Below the pieces are notes generated by a model. That model worked only from the letters and a program-made list of their open reading frames with translations. It made no database searches and was not told the DNA's origin. Position numbers and translations under genes: made by a program. Of a DNA stretch of 64,000 nucleotides, positions 32,853-41,545 are shown in pieces. Each line of letters begins with the position of its first letter. The stretch's first letter is position 1. The DNA comes from Dolomitihabitans soli (GTDB taxonomy: Bacteria > Actinomycetota > Actinomycetes > Streptosporangiales > Streptosporangiaceae). The stretch is taken from positions 248,001 through 312,000 of the forward strand of contig NZ_JAKNTW010000008.1 of assembly GCF_022213955.1 (NCBI RefSeq), in the 5' to 3' direction.

Positions 32853-33173
32853 ATGGCCTGGATCTACCTCTCCATCGCGATCGTCTTCGAGATCGGCTTC
32901 GCCCTCGGCACCAACGCAACCAAGGGCTTCACCCGGCTCTGGCCGTCGGTCTTCACGCTGTTGTCGGCCGCCGGCGGCATCTTCACCCTGAGCCTGGCGC
33001 TCAAAACGCTGGACGTCGGCGTCGGCTACACCATCTGGACCGGCGTCGGCTCCATCGGTACGGTCATCCTCGGCGCCCTCATCTACAAAGAGAAGATCAC
33101 CCCCGCCAAGCTCGGCTCGTTCGCCGCGATCATCGGCGGCGTCGTCCTCCTCAAGATCGCTGCGGGGATCTGA
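32853..33173 (+). CDS. Small multidrug resistance (SMR) family exporter, subunit 2
   Basis: The 106-residue, four-helix protein is a close paralogue of the preceding gene (MAWIYLSIAIVFEIGFALGT, LALKTLDVGVGYTIWTGVG), with the catalytic Glu in FEIGFA conserved. Charged loop residues differ between the two (KEK in this one, EEF in the other), as expected for partners held in opposite topologies. It probably arose by tandem duplication. Confidence 0.93.
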   Translation: MAWIYLSIAIVFEIGFALGTNATKGFTRLWPSVFTLLSAAGGIFTLSLALKTLDVGVGYTIWTGVGSIGTVILGALIYKEKITPAKLGSFAAIIGGVVLLKIAAGI

Positions 33174-33237
33174 GCCGCGATGGGCTTGCCGTACGCATGT
33201 GGCTTGCCGTACGGATGTCGAGCGGGCCAGGGGCGGT

Positions 33238-33335
33238 TAGTGCGGTGTCCAGTAACGTTCACCGGCTCCAAGAGCCGTGATCGCCGAGGTCGGGGCCGCT
33301 TGGACCCCCGGCGAAGGTTTGTGGACACCGCACTA
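33238..33335. repeat. 98-bp element bounded by 14-bp perfect inverted repeats
   Basis: TAGTGCGGTGTCCA (33238-33251) and TGGACACCGCACTA (33322-33335) are perfect complements. The interior holds a GGCTC-caa-GAGCC hairpin and further GC-rich complementary stretches, so the whole could fold into a branched stem. Short GGCGG motifs flank both ends. The right arm contains the stop codon of the convergent EboE-like gene. It could be a miniature inverted-repeat element or a bidirectional terminator. Nearby, CTTGCCGTACG occurs twice (33184 and 33202), resembling the end of the dispersed element family. Confidence 0.7.
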
Positions 33336-34283
33336 GGCGGCGAGTTGGAGGCCCAGGGAGGTGAGGTTCCGGCGGGCCCAGTCGAGTTCGTCGGCGAGGA
33401 CGGAGACGAGGGCGCCGGGGCCGCGGGTGCGGAGCGGGACGGCGAGGTCGTGCGTTTCGACCTCGATGTGGGCGGTGCCGTTGACGGCGCCGGAGAGCAT
33501 CGCGGTGAGGGTGTCCTCAAGGACCGAGCCGGTGGTGGGGAGGTGGCCGCGGACCTGGCCGGCGTGGTTGTGGACGTGGCCGAGCTTGACGACGGGTGCG
33601 CCGGCCCGGGCGAGACCGCGCAGGGCCGCGCCGGGCCCCTCCGTGCCGCCCGCGAGGTGGCAGGCGTCGAGGCAGACCCCGAGGTGCTCGGAGTCGATGC
33701 CGCAGACGCGCTCCAGGGCCTGCTCGGTGGTCTCCAGGACGCAACCGGGCCACGGCTCGAACCCGACGCGGATGGTCTTGCCGGTCACGCTGTAGAGTCC
33801 GCGGAGCTCCCGGGAGAGTCGTTCGAGCCGGCGGGACGCGATGGAGTGCAGGTCGGCGGGCCAGTCGCGGCGCCAGCCGATCGGGATGGTGGAGATGCTG
33901 CCGAAGCGGACGTCGTCCGGCAGCAGGAAGGCCAGAATCTTGGCCAGGGCCATGGTGTAGCGGTAGCGCTCGGGCTTGGCCCAGTCGGGGCCGGGGGCCT
34001 CCTGGTGGCGGCCACCGGTGCCGTTCAGGCTGACGACCTCCAGGCCGCGCTCCTCCAGGGACCGGCGCAGCCGGACCAGTTCGATCCGGTCGGCGCTGAG
34101 GTGGTCGGCCACGCTCGGGGACAGCCAGAGCACCACCCCCATGCGTTCGACCCCGAGCTTCTTGCGCACCGGCACCGCGTAGCGGGTGAGGTGGGCGATG
34201 AGGTTCTCCAGGTCCTCCGCGGGGTGAACACCAGCGTTGTAGGCCAGGTGAACGAGCGTGCCGTCGTCGTGGCGCAGACGCAT
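33333..34283 (-). CDS. EboE-like TIM-barrel protein (metabolite traffic protein family)
   Basis: The 316-residue protein resembles EboE, a xylose-isomerase-like barrel. Key segments are LAYNAGVHPAEDLENLIAHL, GVVLWLSPSVADHL, EVVSLNGTGG, FGSISTIPIGWRRDW, RVGFEPWPGC, LGVCLDACHLAGG and HIEVETHD. Candidate metal ligands are the Glu in FEPWPG, Asp/His in DACH, His in HVHNH and Glu in VETHD. In ebo clusters such proteins support export of scytonemin- or terpenoid-type metabolites to the periplasm. Here no other ebo gene is present, so it is a solitary member. Its stop lies in a terminal inverted repeat. Confidence 0.78.
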   Translation of the reverse strand: MRLRHDDGTLVHLAYNAGVHPAEDLENLIAHLTRYAVPVRKKLGVERMGVVLWLSPSVADHLSADRIELVRLRRSLEERGLEVVSLNGTGGRHQEAPGPDWAKPERYRYTMALAKILAFLLPDDVRFGSISTIPIGWRRDWPADLHSIASRRLERLSRELRGLYSVTGKTIRVGFEPWPGCVLETTEQALERVCGIDSEHLGVCLDACHLAGGTEGPGAALRGLARAGAPVVKLGHVHNHAGQVRGHLPTTGSVLEDTLTAMLSGAVNGTAHIEVETHDLAVPLRTRGPGALVSVLADELDWARRNLTSLGLQLAA

Positions 34284-34525
34284 CCGGTGCCTCCAGGCGT
34301 ACTTCTCGATTGGTCCCTCGCCCGCACGCCATCGGCTGTACGGAACGGGGATCCCTCCCCTGCCGGGAACTCGGCCCGGCCCGCCTGAGCATGCCCGGCG
34401 TGCGCCGTGGTCCGCGTCAGCCCTGTAGGTGATTCAGCACTACACCGCAGGGTTGACCTGGAGCCGATCTCACCGCACGGCAGCCCTTCGGTGAGCCGCT
34501 TGGACGAGATTTGGCCGACTTCGCT

Positions 34526-34544
34526 CTACACAGTGTAGTACTAC
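34526..34544. promoter_or_regulatory. Overlapping palindromes in the eboE-clpC intergenic gap
   Basis: CTACAC-a-GTGTAG (34526-34538) and GTAGTACTAC (34535-34544) overlap, producing TACA/TGTA half-sites of the kind recognised by BlaI/CopY-type repressors. The gap 34284-34582 contains no gene; a TTGACC is present near 34453. The operator could serve the EboE-like gene reading leftwards. No BlaI gene lies in the window, so the factor is unknown. Confidence 0.35.
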
Positions 34545-34582
34545 ATTCGGTGGCGAGGCACCCGAACGGCTAACAAAACGGA

Positions 34583-34618
34583 AGGCCCCGTGTGAGCAGT
34601 GATGCTCACACGGGGCCT
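34583..34618 (-). terminator. clpC terminator
   Basis: AGGCCCCGTGTGAGCA-gtga-TGCTCACACGGGGCCT is a perfect 16-bp stem with a tetraloop, located 15 bp beyond the clpC stop on the minus strand. Confidence 0.9.
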
Positions 34619-34632
34619 CGTCGGCCTTGGGC

Positions 34633-37140
34633 CTACCGCTGGATCGGCTCGGCGATCGCAGCCGCCGAGTCGGGCACCCTCGGTGCCGGCGCGTCCTCAC
34701 CGACGAAGGTGAAGACGGCGTTGTCGCCTTCGCCCTCGACAGCGATCTTGATGACCTGGCCGGGGCGGAGCTCGCCGTACAGGATCTTCTCCGACAGCGA
34801 GTCCTCCAGCTCGCGCTGGATCGTACGGCGCAGCGGACGGGCGCCCATCACCGGGTCGTAACCACGCTCGGCGAGCAGGTTCTTGGCCTCGGTGGTGAGA
34901 TCCAGGGTCATGTCCCGGTCCTTGAGCCGTTCGCCCACCTGGGCGAGCATCAGATCGACGATCTTGATGATCTCCTTCGGCGTCAGCTGGTGGAACACCA
35001 CGGTGTCGTCCACCCGGTTCAGGAACTCAGGCCGGAAGTGCTGCTTGAGCTCCTCCTGCACCTTGGACTTCATCCGGTCGTAGTTGCTGTCCGCGTCGTT
35101 GTTCTTCGCGAACCCGACCCCGATGCCCTTGGAGATGTCACGGGTGCCCAGGTTGGTCGTCATGATGATGACCGTGTTCTTGAAGTCGACGACCCGGCCC
35201 TGCGCGTCGGTCAGCCGGCCGTCCTCCAGAATCTGGAGCAACGAGTTGAAGATGTCCGGGTGGGCCTTCTCGATCTCGTCGAACAGCACCACCGAGAACG
35301 GCTTGCGCCGCACCTTCTCCGTCAGCTGGCCGCCCTCTTCGTACCCGACATAGCCGGGAGGAGACCCGAACAGCCGCGAGACGGTGTGCTTCTCCATGAA
35401 CTCGGACATGTCCAGCATGATCAGCGCGTCTTCGTCGCCGAACAGGAACTCTGCCAGCGCCTTGGACAGCTCCGTCTTACCGACACCGGACGGACCGGCG
35501 AAGATGAACGAGCCACCCGGACGCCGCGGGTCCTTCAGACCCGCACGCGTACGCCGGATCGAACGGGACAGGCCCTTGATCGCGTCGTCCTGGCCGATGA
35601 TCCGCCGGTGCAGCTCGTCTTCCATCCGGAGCAGCCGCTGCGACTCCTCCTCGGTCAGCTTGAACACCGGGATGCCGGTCGCGGTGGCGAGCACCTCGGC
35701 GATGAGCTCCTCGGTGACCTCGGCCACGACGTCCATGTCGCCGGCCTTCCACTCCTTCTCGCGCCTCTCGCGCTTGAGCTGGAGCTGCTTCTCCTGGTCG
35801 CGCAGCGCCGCGGCCTTCTCGAAGTCCTGCGCGTCGATCGCGGACTCCTTGTCGCGACGGACGTTGGCGATCTTCTCGTCGTACTCGCGCAGGTCCGGCG
35901 GAGCGGTCATCCGGCGGATGCGCATCCGCGAACCGGCCTCGTCGATCAGGTCGATCGCCTTGTCAGGCAGGAACCGGTCGCTGATGTAGCGGTCGGCGAG
36001 CTGAGCGGCGGCCACCAGGGCGCTGTCGGTGATCGACACCCGGTGGTGCGCCTCGTAACGGTCGCGCAGCCCCTTGAGGATCTCGATCGTGTGGCTGAGG
36101 CTGGGCTCGGCCACCTGGATCGGCTGGAAACGGCGCTCCAGCGCGGCGTCCTTCTCCAGGTGCTTGCGGTACTCGTCGAGCGTGGTCGCGCCGATGGTCT
36201 GCAGCTCGCCACGGGCCAGCATGGGCTTCAGGATGCTGGCGGCGTCGATCGCGCCCTCGGCGGCGCCCGCCCCGACGAGCGTGTGCAGCTCGTCGATGAA
36301 CAGGATGATGTCGCCCCGGGTGCGGATCTCCTTGAGCACCTTCTTCAGGCGCTCCTCGAAGTCGCCGCGGTATCGGGAGCCGGCCACCAGAGCGCCCAGG
36401 TCGAGCGTGTAGAGCTGCTTGTCCTTGAGCGTCTCGGGCACCTCACCCTTGACGATCTTCTGCGACAGGCCCTCCACCACGGCGGTCTTACCGACGCCGG
36501 GCTCGCCCACCAGGACCGGGTTGTTCTTGGTCCTGCGGGACAGGACCTGCATGACCCGCTCTATTTCCTTCTCACGGCCGATGACCGGGTCGAGCTTGCC
36601 CTCACGGGCGGCCTGGGTCAGGTTACGGCCGAACTGGTCCAGCACAAGGGACGTCGACGGCGCGGCCTCCTGGGGGCCGCCGGCCGCCGCGGGCTCCTTG
36701 CCCTGGTAGCCGTGCAGCAGCTGGATGACCTGCTGCCGCACGCGGTTGAGATCGGCGCCCAACTTCACCAGCACCTGGGCGGCCACGCCCTCGCCCTCAC
36801 GAATGAGGCCGAGCAGGATGTGCTCGGTGCCGATGTAGTTGTGGCCTAGCTGCAGGGCTTCACGGAGCGACAGCTCAAGGACCTTCTTGGCGCGCGGGGT
36901 GAACGGGATGTGCCCCGACGGCGCCGACTGCCCCTGGCCGATGATCTCCTCGACCTGCTGGCGCACACCTTCAAGACTGATGCCGAGGCTCTCAAGCGCC
37001 TTTGCGGCAACGCCCTCGCCCTCATGGATCAAACCAAGAAGAATGTGCTCCGTGCCGATGTAGTTGTGGTTGAGCATCCTGGCCTCTTCTTGGGCCAGCA
37101 CGACAACCCGCCTCGCGCGGTCGGTGAACCTCTCGAACAT
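34633..37140 (-). CDS. clpC: ATP-dependent Clp protease ATP-binding subunit ClpC
   Basis: ClpC is the HSP100 unfoldase that feeds proteins to ClpP. The 835-residue protein begins [20 protein letters not shown]. It has two N-terminal Clp-N repeats (each [14 protein letters not shown]), AAA-1 Walker [14 protein letters not shown], Walker [13 protein letters not shown], a coiled-coil middle region with a UVR-like segment, and AAA-2 Walker [13 protein letters not shown]. The ClpP-binding type loop and C-terminal D2 follow. ATG 37140 is chosen; the frame extends to 37200. A GGCGA-acc-TCGCC dyad upstream (37215-37227) resembles a regulator site such as ClgR but is not a strict match. Confidence 0.98.
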   Translation of the reverse strand: MFERFTDRARRVVVLAQEEARMLNHNYIGTEHILLGLIHEGEGVAAKALESLGISLEGVRQQVEEIIGQGQSAPSGHIPFTPRAKKVLELSLREALQLGHNYIGTEHILLGLIREGEGVAAQVLVKLGADLNRVRQQVIQLLHGYQGKEPAAAGGPQEAAPSTSLVLDQFGRNLTQAAREGKLDPVIGREKEIERVMQVLSRRTKNNPVLVGEPGVGKTAVVEGLSQKIVKGEVPETLKDKQLYTLDLGALVAGSRYRGDFEERLKKVLKEIRTRGDIILFIDELHTLVGAGAAEGAIDAASILKPMLARGELQTIGATTLDEYRKHLEKDAALERRFQPIQVAEPSLSHTIEILKGLRDRYEAHHRVSITDSALVAAAQLADRYISDRFLPDKAIDLIDEAGSRMRIRRMTAPPDLREYDEKIANVRRDKESAIDAQDFEKAAALRDQEKQLQLKRERREKEWKAGDMDVVAEVTEELIAEVLATATGIPVFKLTEEESQRLLRMEDELHRRIIGQDDAIKGLSRSIRRTRAGLKDPRRPGGSFIFAGPSGVGKTELSKALAEFLFGDEDALIMLDMSEFMEKHTVSRLFGSPPGYVGYEEGGQLTEKVRRKPFSVVLFDEIEKAHPDIFNSLLQILEDGRLTDAQGRVVDFKNTVIIMTTNLGTRDISKGIGVGFAKNNDADSNYDRMKSKVQEELKQHFRPEFLNRVDDTVVFHQLTPKEIIKIVDLMLAQVGERLKDRDMTLDLTTEAKNLLAERGYDPVMGARPLRRTIQRELEDSLSEKILYGELRPGQVIKIAVEGEGDNAVFTFVGEDAPAPRVPDSAAAIAEPIQR

Positions 37141-37367
37141 CTCGTCGCTCCTCACAGAGCGGTCAGGCAGGCCCGGGACTTCCGGCCCGTCATTCCGCAT
37201 GGTAGCCCTGGCTCGGCGAACCTCGCCCTCTGCTGAAGACGTGCCCTATGGAGAAGACGTTCCCCGAGAGCAGGGCGTTCACCCTCATCCAACTACTGTT
37301 CGGGGCCCTGATGTTCCCGCTACGCCCGAAGCGAACGACCGTTTGGAGCGGATAAGGCGATCATGCA

Positions 37368-37407
37368 CTTATGGCGGCCGCCGGGGTCCTTTGGCGGCCG
37401 TCATAAG
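37368..37407 (-). terminator. lsr2 terminator hairpin
   Basis: CTTATGGCGGCCGCC (37368-37382) pairs with 37393-37407 over 15 positions with one mismatch around a 10-nt loop. It lies 68 bp beyond the lsr2 stop in the 334-bp clpC-lsr2 gap, which has no gene. Confidence 0.7.
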
Positions 37408-37474
37408 CGCATGCTCCGACCGAAAGATCGGCTGGTTCGTCGAGACGACGAGGGCCGCCTCCGACAACCGATCT

Positions 37475-37810
37475 CTAGTGAGCAGCTTCGTACTGCTCCA
37501 CCACAGAAGATGCGATCCGGCCACGCTCGCTGACCGGAAGTCCGTGGGCCTTGGCCCACGCACGGATCTCCGAGCTCTTCTCCCGTGTCATCGCCCGCGC
37601 ACCACCGCGTCCACCGCGCCTGCGCGCGGAGACGACGTTGGACCGGCGAGCACTCTGCACGAAAGGCGACAGCGCGTCCCGCAGCTTCTTGGCGTTCACG
37701 TCACTCAGGTCTATCTCATAGGAGGTGCCGTCAACCGCGAAGGCGACAGTCTCATTGGCCTCGCCCCCGTCGAGGTCGTCGATGAGAATCTCCTGGATCT
37801 GCTTGGCCAT
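37475..37810 (-). CDS. lsr2: Nucleoid-associated protein Lsr2
   Basis: Lsr2 is the actinobacterial H-NS-like protein that bridges AT-rich DNA and silences foreign genes. The 111-residue protein starts MAKQIQEILIDDLDGGEANE. It has the N-terminal dimerisation strand pair (VAFAVDGTSYEIDLSD), a basic linker and the C-terminal DNA-binding helix pair with the minor-groove RGR (VSERGRIASSV). The lsr2-clpC order is conserved in actinobacteria, with lysS nearby. Here about 7 kb separates lsr2 from lysS. Confidence 0.97.
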   Translation of the reverse strand: MAKQIQEILIDDLDGGEANETVAFAVDGTSYEIDLSDVNAKKLRDALSPFVQSARRSNVVSARRRGGRGGARAMTREKSSEIRAWAKAHGLPVSERGRIASSVVEQYEAAH

Positions 37811-37926
37811 CTACGCAATCCTTTCGAGAGGTATTGTTTCATTCGCTGCCAAACATATACCCCACAGAACGCCGACACAATTCGACTCGGTTACAGGGTT
37901 TCCTGAACAGGTCCGGCGTGGGAGGA

Positions 37927-38064
37927 TCAGTTAGGCTTCCGGACCTCATCGTGCTGGTTTGCACGTCTTCCGGCGGCTTCGGAACGCACGAGCTTCACGA
38001 CGCCGTAGATGAACGCCCCGCCGACGATGGCGGGAGGTAACAACGCGGACAATACTTCCATCAT
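37927..38064 (-). CDS. Small single-span membrane protein (45 aa)
   Basis: From a double ATG (38064 and 38061), with GAGGA upstream, a 45-residue protein reads MMEVLSALLPPAIVGGAFIY, then GVVKLVRSEAAGRR and a polar tail ending EVRKPN. The first half is one transmembrane helix with a positive-inside tail. No function is known; size and placement resemble small stress or cell-envelope proteins. Confidence 0.55.
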   Translation of the reverse strand: MMEVLSALLPPAIVGGAFIYGVVKLVRSEAAGRRANQHDEVRKPN

Positions 38065-38199
38065 TCGTCCTCGCTCCGGAGGTCGGACGTGTTTCCGAGG
38101 CTGCAGTTTTTCTCACAGGCCAGTCGGGTCTACCTGGTGACGGGCCCTACCGGCGCCCTGGGCGTGGCCCTCGGATGACCATAGCGCCATCGCAGGCCA

Positions 38200-38355
38200 T
38201 CACGTGTCCCAGGGACCCATCTGCACCTCGCCGGCGAACAACAGCTTAATGGCTGTCTCTCCAGCCCGCTTACCGGATGCAGTCTGTAAATCAGCTGTGA
38301 AAAGAGCACGTCCTCCCCCGCTGAAGATCACAGCACCCTGGAAAGCCCCGCTCAC
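38200..38355 (-). CDS. Small hypothetical protein coupled to an RDD protein (51 aa)
   Basis: GTG 38355 overlaps the TGA of the upstream RDD gene (GTGA). The frame encodes 51 residues: SGAFQGAVIFSGGGRALFTA, DLQTASGKRAGETAIKLLFA, GEVQMGPWDT. The alternating hydrophobic pattern suggests a small beta-rich domain. It is short and would be missed by length cut-offs, but the coupling and composition support it. No function is recognised. The gap from 38065 to 38199 shows nothing else. Confidence 0.55.
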   Translation of the reverse strand: MSGAFQGAVIFSGGGRALFTADLQTASGKRAGETAIKLLFAGEVQMGPWDT

Positions 38356-38903
38356 CGGCCCCTCTTGACCACCCAGGTTCCCGCCACCTTGTCGTGCAAC
38401 CCCTGCTGGAGGGGCTTGTCGATCAGGATGAACAGGCCGATCGTGAAGAGGAACACACCCGCCAGCAGATTGAGTGCCGGAATCCCCATCGCGGTCATCG
38501 GACCAGGCAGCAGGGCCGCGCGTTTCGCTAGAGACACCGTTGTCAGAACACCGCCGGCCACTGGAGCCAGCTCGATCCGCAACAGCCGCTTGCCCAGTGT
38601 GCGGCCATGACGGGAATGCGAGGCGACGTCATAGACGGCAAACGCCACACCAGCGATCAACCAGGCGAAGAGCTCGGGCAGAAGCGTATGCTCACCGCCT
38701 CCCCCGATCTTCGCCGCCATCGGGTCCTCCGCCCCGGAGACAGCCCAGAACACGGCGAAGAGAATGTAATAGAGGACCACGAAGAGCGCGCCGTCGATGA
38801 CACGGGCGATCAGGCGCTCCCGCCAATCGGCGGGAACGGCCCGGGTCGCCGTCCCCTGAGAAGCGGTGGCGTCGCCGTCGATGTGAGACGGATCCAGAGT
38901 CAT
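38352..38903 (-). CDS. RDD-family membrane protein
   Basis: The 183-residue protein has the RDD signature: Arg-Asp in LIARVIDGALFVVLYYILFA, a second helix (FAWLIAGVAFAVYDV), the charged SRHGRTLGKRLLRIEL link and a third helix (LAGVFLFTIGLFILIDKPLQ). RDD proteins are small membrane proteins proposed in some bacteria to be Na+(K+)/H+ antiporters, but the role here is unknown. A second RDD gene lies immediately upstream. Confidence 0.88.
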   Translation of the reverse strand: MTLDPSHIDGDATASQGTATRAVPADWRERLIARVIDGALFVVLYYILFAVFWAVSGAEDPMAAKIGGGGEHTLLPELFAWLIAGVAFAVYDVASHSRHGRTLGKRLLRIELAPVAGGVLTTVSLAKRAALLPGPMTAMGIPALNLLAGVFLFTIGLFILIDKPLQQGLHDKVAGTWVVKRGR

Positions 38904-39042
38904 AACGTCACCTGTCCGGGCCGCGAATGAGCTCGCGCCTGTTTGCTAGTGCCCTGTCGCGTGCGACGCGCCGCCCACGGGGCCGTCCCAGGTTTCTGCC
39001 CAATTACCGGGCATCCAGACCACCTCCGCCAGGCACGAAAAA

Positions 39043-39068
39043 GGGGCCGGTGGTCGCCCACCGGCCCC
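39043..39068 (-). terminator. Intrinsic terminator of the Q/G/Y-rich RDD gene
   Basis: On the minus strand, GGGGCCGGTGG-gcga-CCACCGGCCCC is followed by TTTTT, an 11-bp stem with a T-tract, unusually classical for this GC-rich DNA. It is 18 bp beyond the stop. Confidence 0.9.
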
Positions 39069-39085
39069 GATTTCTCTGGGGAAAC

Positions 39086-40426
39086 CTACTTGGTCTTGAC
39101 GACGACCGTCGCCGCGACCTTGTCGTGCAGGCACTGATGCAAAGGCTTGTCCCAGAATTGCCAAAGAACGTTCACTAGCATGAACGCGCCCGTGACGAGC
39201 GCCCCCACGATCGGGATCCAGTTCAGGGCGACGGGGCCCCAGAGGACACCGGCCCGCTTCAGGGCCACGTCGGTCGCCAGCCCGCCGGGAGCCATCGTGC
39301 CGCCTACGGGCACCACGCGGATGCCCATGACCATCTTGCCGACGGTCTGGCCTCCCATGCGGAGCATGAAGAACTCGTAGACGATGTAGATGACCGCGCC
39401 GATCAACGCGGTGAGCAGGCTGTACAGGAAGAGCCCGCCGCCCTCGGTGAAGGTGCCCGTGTCCAGGTCGTACTTCGGGGCAGTGATCAGGATGGCGCCC
39501 AGGATGAAGCTCACGACGCCGTAGATGATGCCCAGGATGACGCCGTCGACGATCCTGGACACCAGGCGCTGCCACCACTCCGCGAGCGGCGCAGGGGCCC
39601 CTGGGGGCTGCACACCCGCCGCCGCGCCGTAGCCCTGACCGTACGGCTGCTGCTGGCCGTACTGGCCGTAGGCGGGCTGCTGCTGGCCATAGCCCTGCTG
39701 CCCGTACCCCTGCTGGCCGTAGCCCTGCTGCTGCTCGTAGCCGGGCTGACCGTACTGCTGCTGCTGTTGCTGGCCGTACGGCTGTTGCTGGCCGTAGCCC
39801 TGCTGCTGGCCGTACCCCTGCTGTTGCTGCTGCGGCTGGCCGTAGCCGGGCTGGGACTGCTGGCCGTAACCCTGGTCGTAACCAGGTTGCTGGTCGTAAC
39901 CGGGCTGCTGGCCGTACCCCTGCTGCTGCTGCTGCGGCTGGCCGTAGCCGGGCTGGGACTGCTGGCCATAGCCCTGGTCGTAACCAGGTTGCTGGTCGTA
40001 ACCGGGCTGCTGGCCGTACCCCTGCTGCTGCTGCGGCGGCTGGCCGTAGCCGGGCTGCGACTGCTGGCCATAGCCCTGGTCGTAACCAGGCTGCTGCCCA
40101 TAGCCCTGCTGCTGCTGCTGCGGCTGGCCGTAGCCGGGCTGCGACTGCTGGCCGTAGCCCTGGTCATAAGAGGGCTGCTGGCCGTACTGCTGTTGCTGCT
40201 GGCCGTAGCCCTGGTCGTAACCGGGTTGCTGCTGCCCATAGCCCTGCTGTTGCCCGTAGCCGGGCTGGGCCTGGTTTGGCCCCGTGTCGGTCCGATAACC
40301 CACGACGGTTACGTCGGGGTCGGGCTGACCGGGGTTCTGTTGTCCGTATTCAGGAGATCCCGACGATCGCGCCGCTTGGTTGCGCTCCGGGTCGTCCTGT
40401 GGATACGGCGGCTGTCCGGTGCTCAC
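39086..40426 (-). CDS. RDD-family membrane protein with a long Gln/Gly/Tyr-rich low-complexity N-terminus
   Basis: The 446-residue protein has about 280 residues of prion-like sequence before the membrane domain. Units such as [20 protein letters not shown] and GQPQQQQQ are repeated about four times, nearly identical in protein and DNA. The RDD domain then appears: [20 protein letters not shown], further helices with [20 protein letters not shown], and [16 protein letters not shown]. Cytoplasmic Q/Y-rich tails of this kind can self-associate; a scaffolding role is inference. It is tandem with the shorter RDD gene, which may have lost the tail. Confidence 0.88.
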   Translation of the reverse strand: MSTGQPPYPQDDPERNQAARSSGSPEYGQQNPGQPDPDVTVVGYRTDTGPNQAQPGYGQQQGYGQQQPGYDQGYGQQQQQYGQQPSYDQGYGQQSQPGYGQPQQQQQGYGQQPGYDQGYGQQSQPGYGQPPQQQQGYGQQPGYDQQPGYDQGYGQQSQPGYGQPQQQQQGYGQQPGYDQQPGYDQGYGQQSQPGYGQPQQQQQGYGQQQGYGQQQPYGQQQQQQYGQPGYEQQQGYGQQGYGQQGYGQQQPAYGQYGQQQPYGQGYGAAAGVQPPGAPAPLAEWWQRLVSRIVDGVILGIIYGVVSFILGAILITAPKYDLDTGTFTEGGGLFLYSLLTALIGAVIYIVYEFFMLRMGGQTVGKMVMGIRVVPVGGTMAPGGLATDVALKRAGVLWGPVALNWIPIVGALVTGAFMLVNVLWQFWDKPLHQCLHDKVAATVVVKTK

Positions 40427-40530
40427 CGTGTCACCTCGCTTCGACTGCGCATGCGGCGTATGTCAGGCTCACATGCTTTGCTGCTGCACAACGTATCGAT
40501 ATAGGTATCAACAGTCATCTTTCCGCTCCA

Positions 40531-41124
40531 TCAGCCCTTCGAGTCCGCGTCAAGATGAAGGATCATCCGGGTGTTGCCCAACGTGTTGGGCTTGACATGT
40601 TCAAGATCCAGAAATTCCGCGACGCCCTCGTCGTACGAGGCCAGAAGTTCGGCGTAGACCTCCGGGGCGACCGGAGTGCCCCGGATCCTACGGAAACCGT
40701 GCCTGCGAAAGAACGAGACTTCGAAGGTCAGGCAGAATACTCGCTCCAGACCCAGATCCCGGGCCGTGCCGATGAGCGCCGAGACGATCCGGTTGCCGAG
40801 CCCCAGCCCTCGGAAATCCGGATCGACCGCCACGGTTCTGATCTCCGCGAGGTCCTCCCAGAGCACGTGCAACGCTCCGCAGCCGGCAACCCTACCGTCG
40901 ACCTCGACCACCCAGAACTCCTGTACGTCCTCGTACAGGGTCACCGTGGCCTTCTTCAGCAGCCGCGAACCGGCTCCGGCGTAGGTGTCGACCAGGCTCC
41001 GAATCGCTCGGACGTCCGGCGTCCGGGCACGGCGGACGACGATCTCGGTGTTCCGGGCTATGGGCTCCGTGGGCTCCGCGAGCTGCTCCATGGACGTCCA
41101 GCGTACGTGCTCGCCTTCCTCCAT
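40531..41124 (-). CDS. argA: Amino-acid N-acetyltransferase (short N-acetylglutamate synthase)
   Basis: The 197-residue GNAT protein would acetylate glutamate with acetyl-CoA, the first step of arginine synthesis. It shows the IVVRRARTPDVRAIRSLVD start of the conserved part, VVEVDGRVAGCGALHV, the acetyl-CoA loop RGLGLGNRIVSALIG and the SFFRRHGFRRI segment typical of this short actinobacterial NAGS. The kinase-like domain of E. coli ArgA is absent, as in Mycobacterium. The first 30 residues may not be translated if a later start is used. Confidence 0.87.
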   Translation of the reverse strand: MEEGEHVRWTSMEQLAEPTEPIARNTEIVVRRARTPDVRAIRSLVDTYAGAGSRLLKKATVTLYEDVQEFWVVEVDGRVAGCGALHVLWEDLAEIRTVAVDPDFRGLGLGNRIVSALIGTARDLGLERVFCLTFEVSFFRRHGFRRIRGTPVAPEVYAELLASYDEGVAEFLDLEHVKPNTLGNTRMILHLDADSKG

Positions 41125-41387
41125 TTACGGCTCACCCGTAACGAAGGCCACTCTGTCCACGCGTGACCTTGTGCGACAGCCCAGTCACCATCCGAACAAG
41201 CCGCCTTTTTCAAGATTCATACAGTTCCGCCGCGCCCGCGGGTCCGCCCACGACCAGCGAAAATCCCAGCGCAAGTGCAGTAATAGCGCCGGATCTGCGT
41301 AATCCTCCCGTGATCTCACAGTTGTCGAACCTCAACAGAGTTGGCAGTTCTGGTTGAGCACGAACCCAGGGTGCACTAGTGTCCGAC

Positions 41388-41535
41388 GTCGATGTCAGCC
41401 GTGAGCTGAACGCCGAATCCTCAAGCGATTGGGGAACCGGGGACCCAAACAACCTGGGGTGAATCCGAGCCGAACCGCTCGGTAGGGCTGCTCCGGCCCG
41501 AACCCGTCAGCTAACCCGGTAGGCGTCGATGAGAG
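41388..41535 (+). ncRNA. c-di-AMP riboswitch (ydaO/yuaA class)
   Basis: The 5' leader of the NlpC/P60 gene carries the conserved blocks of the ydaO class in order: CTGAACGCCGAATCCTC (41406-41422), GGGGAACCGGGGACCCAA (41431-41448), GGGGTGAATCC, GGTAGGGCTG, and CCCGAACCCGTCAGCTAACC with GGTAGGCG (41498-41525). The aptamer ends about 10-20 bp before the coding GTG, with the ribosome site GAGAGGAG just after it. In actinobacteria this class controls wall hydrolases and usually turns expression off when c-di-AMP is high. disA lies 14 kb away in the same window. Confidence 0.95.
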
Positions 41536-41545
41536 GAGCTGGTCG

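Noticed and set aside
34627-36849. 740-codon open frame opposite clpC
   Set aside because: Shadow of clpC; no protein-like segments of its own.
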